A program made the position numbers and the translations under genes. 64,000 nucleotides of DNA. Source: CAYVRJ01 sp964453645 (lineage in GTDB: Bacteria > Bacillota > Clostridia > Christensenellales > JAWKQI01). The notes under the pieces are model-generated. The model was not told where the DNA came from and did no database searches. It was given only the letters and a program-made list of their open reading frames with translations. Positions within the stretch are counted from its first letter, which is position 1, and every line of letters begins with the position of its first letter. Positions 59,800 through 64,000 of the stretch are shown piece by piece. The stretch is from positions 186,001 to 250,000 of the forward strand of contig CAYVRJ010000001.1 of the NCBI GenBank assembly GCA_964453645.1, read 5' to 3'.

Positions 59800-61722
59800 T
59801 TAAATAATGCGAATGCCGTACAGTTCTTGGCCCCGGGTACCGATGACGATCATATCGTTGTACACTGCAGGGCTTGCCTCTACATGCCCCTTCACTTCCA
59901 CGGAGGAGAGGCGCTCCCCGGTCAGCCCATCCATCAAGGTTACAAATCCCCCGACAGCTTCGCCTTCGCTGGTATAGGACGCACTGGCATATACGATATA
60001 TCCCTTGCCACTGTCGTCATACACATCCACAGGGGAGGACCAACACTGTCCGCCAAAGTTTTGCTTCCAAACTTCTTCGCCGGTTTGTTTGTCGTAGGCC
60101 ACCAGCCAACTGCCAGTGCTCTTGCCGCTTTCGTTTACAGCGTTGGCATAGGTGATGTATACCAATTCGGATAAACTGTTTTTGCCAAGGGCAGCAGTGT
60201 CCTGAATGCCGCCGGAATCACTGCCCCGCAGGCAGTCGTACCCCTCGGCTGTCCAAACCTTTTCGCCGGTGATGGCATCGATTTTCCAAAAGGGAATGTG
60301 GGCTACGTTTTGTTTGTTGCGGGTTGCCCGGGCGGAAGTGCCCATATAGATGTAGGCACGGCCGTTTTCCTCGTCTAGTTCCAGTACGGGGGAACAGTTG
60401 GTGTCGTCCAACGTATCGCTCATCCAAATCACTTCAAAGGTGTTGATGTCGATGCAGAACAGGTTTCCGCCGTTGTCCGAAACGTACATATAATTTCTAA
60501 AGAACACGGGACTGGATTCAAACCCCAGATACGGTTTGGTGTTTTCTGGGTCGGAACCCGAGTCTTTATACACCGCTCTGGATTTTTCCGTGGAGTACTT
60601 CCACTTAAAAATATCCGAGGGGTTGATGGAGAAGGTACCCGCCTGTTCGTCGTACTTGGAGTTGAGGGTGAACTGATAGATCAAGTTTGACTCTGCGGCA
60701 TAGGTGACGGAATCCGTTCCGGCGTGGACGATGGTGGAAGGGTCAAATGCCTGCCACGTCCTGTCCCTAAAGGAGTCGTTTTCACCATAGGTGTATATTT
60801 TTTCAGAGTCAATCAGACTAAACAACATATTTTGCCCTGCACCGGCAGCGCTGATGTCCCCCGAACCCACGAAATAGAGGGGATATCCCCGGGGATCAAC
60901 CGCTCCCGCTCCTTTGAGGGTCCACTTGGTGTTAATCTTCTTGCGGGTGGGCTTTCCGTCCTCCAGATCCAAGAAATAAATCATAGCGCCTTCGGTGCCT
61001 AAAATCACTTCGGTAAGCCCCTGTTTGTCTTTTTTAGACTCGTTTATATTCATCTGCGCCCGCAGGGTTTCGGGCCACTTGACGATGAGGGGTTGTCCCG
61101 TCCAACCGCTGCCAAACCAGCTTCTGTCCGAGCTGACTCGCTTGATGCTCTCGGGCAGGGAAGTTTGCCAGGCTATTTGCAGCTTTCCACTCACATTGGA
61201 GCCGATGGTTCCATAGGATGCGCTGTCCCTAAAGTTGTTACCCCGAAAGGTTACAATACCTTCCAATTCGGTATACTGATTGGTTTCGCCGAAGTTGATG
61301 GGGGCAGAGCGGGAATAACTGTGTATTTTTTGTCCGTTCAGCTCCATTTCGGTTTGCAAGCCAAAGTCCGAGGGGCGGGTGCCCTCCACCGCATAGGGAT
61401 TGGGGATGGGGGGCAGAGTCGGGGCAGGTGGGTCTTCGGGTTGAATGACTTCTCCGGTATTTGGGTCGATAATCACACCTTGTGTCATTTGCGGCGTTGC
61501 AGCGGGATCAACGCTAATCGCCTGGGAATTGCCGGTGATCATCACCACCAATGCAGTAGCAGCAATACCCAGCACACAAATGAGGGCCACCAGAATGAGC
61601 TTTAGCTTATTGGTTCCGCTTCTGCCCCGCTTAGGCGATTGATTGGGTTGTCCGCTTCTCGCATAGGAACGGGCAGGGGGTCTTTTCACGGGAGGACGGT
61701 TTCTATTCACGCTAAACTCCAT
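59800..61722 (-). CDS. Membrane-anchored PQQ-like beta-propeller protein
   Basis: 640 residues. A short basic cytoplasmic tail rich in Arg/Pro/Gly (1-35) leads to one membrane helix (about 40-62), a Pro-rich linker, and an outward-facing beta-propeller of PQQ/BamB-type blades marked by repeats such as ITGEKVWTAEG, TGEEVWKQNFGGQ and TGERLSSVEVKG. The ligand is unknown; related Bacillota proteins lie next to envelope genes. It follows the LCP gene after 69 bases on the same strand. Confidence 0.83.
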   Translation of the reverse strand: MEFSVNRNRPPVKRPPARSYARSGQPNQSPKRGRSGTNKLKLILVALICVLGIAATALVVMITGNSQAISVDPAATPQMTQGVIIDPNTGEVIQPEDPPAPTLPPIPNPYAVEGTRPSDFGLQTEMELNGQKIHSYSRSAPINFGETNQYTELEGIVTFRGNNFRDSASYGTIGSNVSGKLQIAWQTSLPESIKRVSSDRSWFGSGWTGQPLIVKWPETLRAQMNINESKKDKQGLTEVILGTEGAMIYFLDLEDGKPTRKKINTKWTLKGAGAVDPRGYPLYFVGSGDISAAGAGQNMLFSLIDSEKIYTYGENDSFRDRTWQAFDPSTIVHAGTDSVTYAAESNLIYQFTLNSKYDEQAGTFSINPSDIFKWKYSTEKSRAVYKDSGSDPENTKPYLGFESSPVFFRNYMYVSDNGGNLFCIDINTFEVIWMSDTLDDTNCSPVLELDEENGRAYIYMGTSARATRNKQNVAHIPFWKIDAITGEKVWTAEGYDCLRGSDSGGIQDTAALGKNSLSELVYITYANAVNESGKSTGSWLVAYDKQTGEEVWKQNFGGQCWSSPVDVYDDSGKGYIVYASASYTSEGEAVGGFVTLMDGLTGERLSSVEVKGHVEASPAVYNDMIVIGTRGQELYGIRII

Positions 61723-61791
61723 TCTGCCGCTTCACTTATGGCACAAATAGTCATTAAAGAATCTTTCATGTAAAACTCCTAGTTGTATTCT

Positions 61792-63165
61792 CTATTCTTT
61801 CATGCGCACTTGGGTGGTATCGTCGTACACATCCACCTTGGTGCTCACTTTGATGCCCGACATCTTCACCGCTTCGATGAGTTCGTTGACAGCAGCGCTG
61901 ATTTCGGCATAATCTTCGGAAGAGGAGGCGATATACTCCAGATTGTCGACGGCATTGCGCACCATGTAATCCTCGTATTCACCAATGAGGGCTTCGTTGA
62001 TCCGGGGAACCAGTTCCCGGGCCTGCCACTGTGCCCACTCTAACCGGGCGTAGTCGGCGGTATATTCCTCCCGCTTGGGCACATCCACGTTGTATATCTG
62101 CTTAATCAGCTTAACCCGTTTGTTTTGATCGGTGCACACATAGGCGAAATTATAAATCATACAGCTTGTGCCCGACATGGAGTGCATCTCCACCTTAGAG
62201 AGATCCAACCCGTTGCCGAAATACGCAAGGGCAGCCAGTTGAGAGAAATCCAAATTGGTATAGACGTTCTCGTTGAGAACCCGGATGAGTTCGGGTACAT
62301 CTTTTAACTCCGTGTTGGTGCGGATGGTTTCATACACCTTGAGCATCATCTTCTTTTGGCGGTTCACTCGGTTGGCGTCGCCCGCCTGCTCCATGTTCTT
62401 GCGCACACGGCAGTAGTCCAAAACACCCTGTCCGTTCAGATGCTGCATCCCTTTTTTGTACACTCTGCTCTGAATTTTATAGTCCACGTCCACGTCGAAG
62501 TCCACGCCCCCCACAACGTCTACCACCTGCTTGAGCATGGGCATGGTCACGGCGATGTAATAGTTTACGGGAACGCCCCCCAACACCCATTCCACGGACT
62601 TACAAACGTTCATAAAACCTTCGTCGCAAATGCCTCCGCCCAGTGTCAGAGAAAAGTTGAGCTTGTATTTCCCCTCGGCGTTGGCAATTTTCGCATAGGT
62701 GTCCCGAGGCACGGAAATCAAGTCCACTTTCTTTTCATCGAAGTTCACGGCCATGAGCATCATCACGTCCGAGTTGAAATCTTTGTTGACGTATTCCTTT
62801 TTGTTGTCGTTTCGCTCGTCGGCGTAATCAACGCCAATCAGTAATATATTGAAGACATTCTTCATCTCTGAGAAGTCCGCAAGTTTTTCTAGTTCCAAAA
62901 GATAATCGGGTTCGGGAGTGGGGATGGGGGTTGGTTCGGGCTTTAATAGCTCGTTGTTTTGCAAAGGTGCAGGCGTTTGAGCCGGCGGTGTTTGCACAGG
63001 TTGGTTTTCAAACAACGTATTTGGGTTGTAGAGAACCGGGTATACTGCAAAAACGAATACGGCTGCAACCACCAATACCGATGCCGCTGCGATCATCCAT
63101 GCAGTTCTTTGGTTTTGCCTTCTCGGCCGAATAATTTTTTTTGGCTGTGTGTTTTCTGAATTCAT
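61792..63165 (-). CDS. LytR-CpsA-Psr family envelope protein
   Basis: 457 residues. A basic N terminus, one membrane helix (about 23-45), a Pro-rich linker (about 55-90) and an extracellular LCP domain with ILLIGVDYADER, DVMMLMAVNFDEKKVDLISVPRD and GGVDFDVDVDY. The family transfers undecaprenyl-linked glycopolymers such as teichoic acids to peptidoglycan. The conserved arginine of the LISVPRDT motif is present. Confidence 0.93.
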   Translation of the reverse strand: MNSENTQPKKIIRPRRQNQRTAWMIAAASVLVVAAVFVFAVYPVLYNPNTLFENQPVQTPPAQTPAPLQNNELLKPEPTPIPTPEPDYLLELEKLADFSEMKNVFNILLIGVDYADERNDNKKEYVNKDFNSDVMMLMAVNFDEKKVDLISVPRDTYAKIANAEGKYKLNFSLTLGGGICDEGFMNVCKSVEWVLGGVPVNYYIAVTMPMLKQVVDVVGGVDFDVDVDYKIQSRVYKKGMQHLNGQGVLDYCRVRKNMEQAGDANRVNRQKKMMLKVYETIRTNTELKDVPELIRVLNENVYTNLDFSQLAALAYFGNGLDLSKVEMHSMSGTSCMIYNFAYVCTDQNKRVKLIKQIYNVDVPKREEYTADYARLEWAQWQARELVPRINEALIGEYEDYMVRNAVDNLEYIASSSEDYAEISAAVNELIEAVKMSGIKVSTKVDVYDDTTQVRMKE

Positions 63166-63462
63166 GGCGTACCCCTGATACTAGTAGTATGATTTTATGA
63201 GTGCAAAAGTTACATAAAACCCCACATTAAAAATATAATAATATGTTTATTCTACAATATAAATGAATGAAATTGTATGAATTTGATGTTAATTTTTTTA
63301 CTTAAAAACAAATGAATATATACTATAAAAATAGTTTGACAAAATTATCACTACATAACCAAGGGTGAAACGTTGGGTGATGTGAAACCTACCTTTTTAA
63401 CTATTCAGAAAAAGATTTGGTAGTGAAGTTTAAGTTAAAGTAAAAAATATTATTTCACCTGC

Positions 63463-63498
63463 AAAACAGCCTGTTTTTTCGGATAATCAGGCTGTTTT
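63463..63498 (+). terminator. Orphan terminator-like hairpin
   Basis: Perfect 11-bp arms AAAACAGCCTG (63463-63473) and CAGGCTGTTTT (63488-63498), followed by ATTATTTCT. No gene ends upstream on this strand within 4 kb. Confidence 0.6.
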
Positions 63499-63608
63499 AT
63501 TATTTCTATAGTTATAGATCAGGAATACGGTAATAAAATTTTATTTCACCCCATAGCTATATAGCCAAATAACGGTAAAAGATGTGGTATAATATGAAAA
63601 AATATTTC

Positions 63609-63637
63609 TTGACACATTCTTAGTGATGATATATGAT
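63609..63637 (+). promoter_or_regulatory. Sigma-A promoter of the class II aldolase gene
   Basis: TTGACA (63609-63614), 17 bases, TATGAT (63632-63637). Transcription would start near 63644, about 45 bases before the coding start. Confidence 0.8.
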
Positions 63638-63687
63638 GGTGACATCTTACAAGTTTATAATTTCACAATTAAAGGAGAACGGAAAAC

Positions 63688-64000
63688 ATGTTGCTGAATA
63701 TGAAGGACTTACTCAGCGTGGCCAACGAAAAAAACTTTGCTGTGCCCGCATTTAATATTGGTACCGGCCAAATACTCAAGGGCGTTATAGAATGCTGTGA
63801 AGAGTTAAAGGCCCCTGTCATTTTGGCGATTCATCCCTTGGAATTGGATTTTCAAGGCGATAGCTTTATGAGCATGTGCATCGACATGGCCAACAAATCA
63901 AAGGTTCCCGTTGTCATTCACTTAGACCACGGCAGCGACATGCAAGAGATATTAAGGGCAGTGAGGCTGGGATTCACCTCGGTGATGATCGACGGTTCCT
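63688..64000 (+). CDS. Class II fructose-bisphosphate/tagatose-bisphosphate aldolase (partial)
   Basis: The first 104 residues of a zinc aldolase, cut by the end of the window. The start MLLNMKDLLSVANEKNFAVP, the NIGTGQ segment, the zinc-binding VIHLDHGSD and the following TSVMIDGS are typical of FbaA/GatY/KbaY. It would cleave a ketose-1,6-bisphosphate into dihydroxyacetone phosphate and an aldehyde. AAAGGAG lies 10 bases before the ATG at 63688. Which bisphosphate it prefers cannot be told from this half. Confidence 0.92.
   Translation, partial: MLLNMKDLLSVANEKNFAVPAFNIGTGQILKGVIECCEELKAPVILAIHPLELDFQGDSFMSMCIDMANKSKVPVVIHLDHGSDMQEILRAVRLGFTSVMIDGS

Larger units (their letters stand above)
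63166..63687 (+). other. Long non-coding stretch between divergent genes
   Basis: A 522-base AT-rich gap with no credible gene. From the left it holds the unidentified promoter region of the LCP gene, a possible folded segment with CACTAC/GTAGTG ends (about 63350-63425) and an internal CTTTTT/AAAAAG hairpin, an isolated terminator-like hairpin (63463-63498), and the promoter of the aldolase gene (63609-63637). An orphan small RNA is possible but no matching promoter is evident. Confidence 0.5.

Overview
The window reads as one continuous stretch of a strictly anaerobic, Gram-positive-type bacterium, most likely a member of Bacillota, class Clostridia. Supporting signs are strong GGAGG ribosome-binding sites with ATG/GTG/TTG starts, CUT2-type sugar importers with lipoprotein binding proteins, an LCP-family envelope protein, a TIGR01440 (YwlG-like) protein, CheX in the chemotaxis operon, a PdaB-like deacetylase, and many oxygen-sensitive enzymes (two glycyl radical enzymes, a tungsten-type aldehyde oxidoreductase, HgcAB). 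I see no tRNA, rRNA, CRISPR array, transposase or prophage gene, and no clear pseudogene.

Layout. 1-6.6 kb: a large hybrid sensor kinase, a nitroreductase-like protein, a small unknown protein, a polysaccharide deacetylase and a double-OB SSB-like protein. 6.7-10.5 kb: L-rhamnose isomerase, glycerate kinase and rhamnose mutarotase, flanked by two inverted copies of a palindromic intergenic repeat, then a PucR-type regulator. 10.7-28.3 kb: the main accessory region, with two glycyl radical enzymes (GREs) of unassigned substrate, each with its own activase, plus an SDR dehydrogenase, DeoR, ROK and AraC genes, a CUT2 importer with two different permeases, a shikimate-dehydrogenase-like protein lacking the shikimate-binding serines, and a large unusual ASKHA (sugar-kinase fold) protein. 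This looks like an uptake and dehydration pathway for a polyol, cyclitol or modified sugar that I cannot name.

28.4-34.3 kb, minus strand: a six-gene operon joining an aldehyde:ferredoxin oxidoreductase (AOR/WOR) and its ferredoxin and MoaD-like partner to NuoE/NuoF/NuoG-like subunits of the type used in flavin-based electron bifurcation. 34.3-36.1 kb: hgcA and hgcB, the mercury-methylation pair, behind a promoter overlapped by a perfect 17-bp inverted repeat, with a divergent 88-residue unknown gene. 36.3-50.2 kb: an aldo/keto reductase, a complete acetoin-dehydrogenase-like complex (E1 alpha, E1 beta, E2, and a distant E3), interleaved with a second CUT2 importer, an FGGY kinase, a UlaE-like 3-epimerase, a SorC regulator and an AraD/FucA-like class II aldolase. 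The kinase, 3-epimerase and 4-epimerase/aldolase suggest pentulose (L-xylulose type) catabolism.

50.4-59.2 kb: a chemotaxis operon cheA-cheW-mcp-cheB-cheR-cheY-cheX plus an HD-GYP response regulator. 59.2-63.2 kb, minus strand: TIGR01440 protein, a PQQ-like beta-propeller protein and an LCP protein. The window ends inside a class II fructose-bisphosphate-type aldolase.

Functions are inferred from motifs and remembered family features; no database search was run. Enzyme substrates in the two sugar regions are inference.
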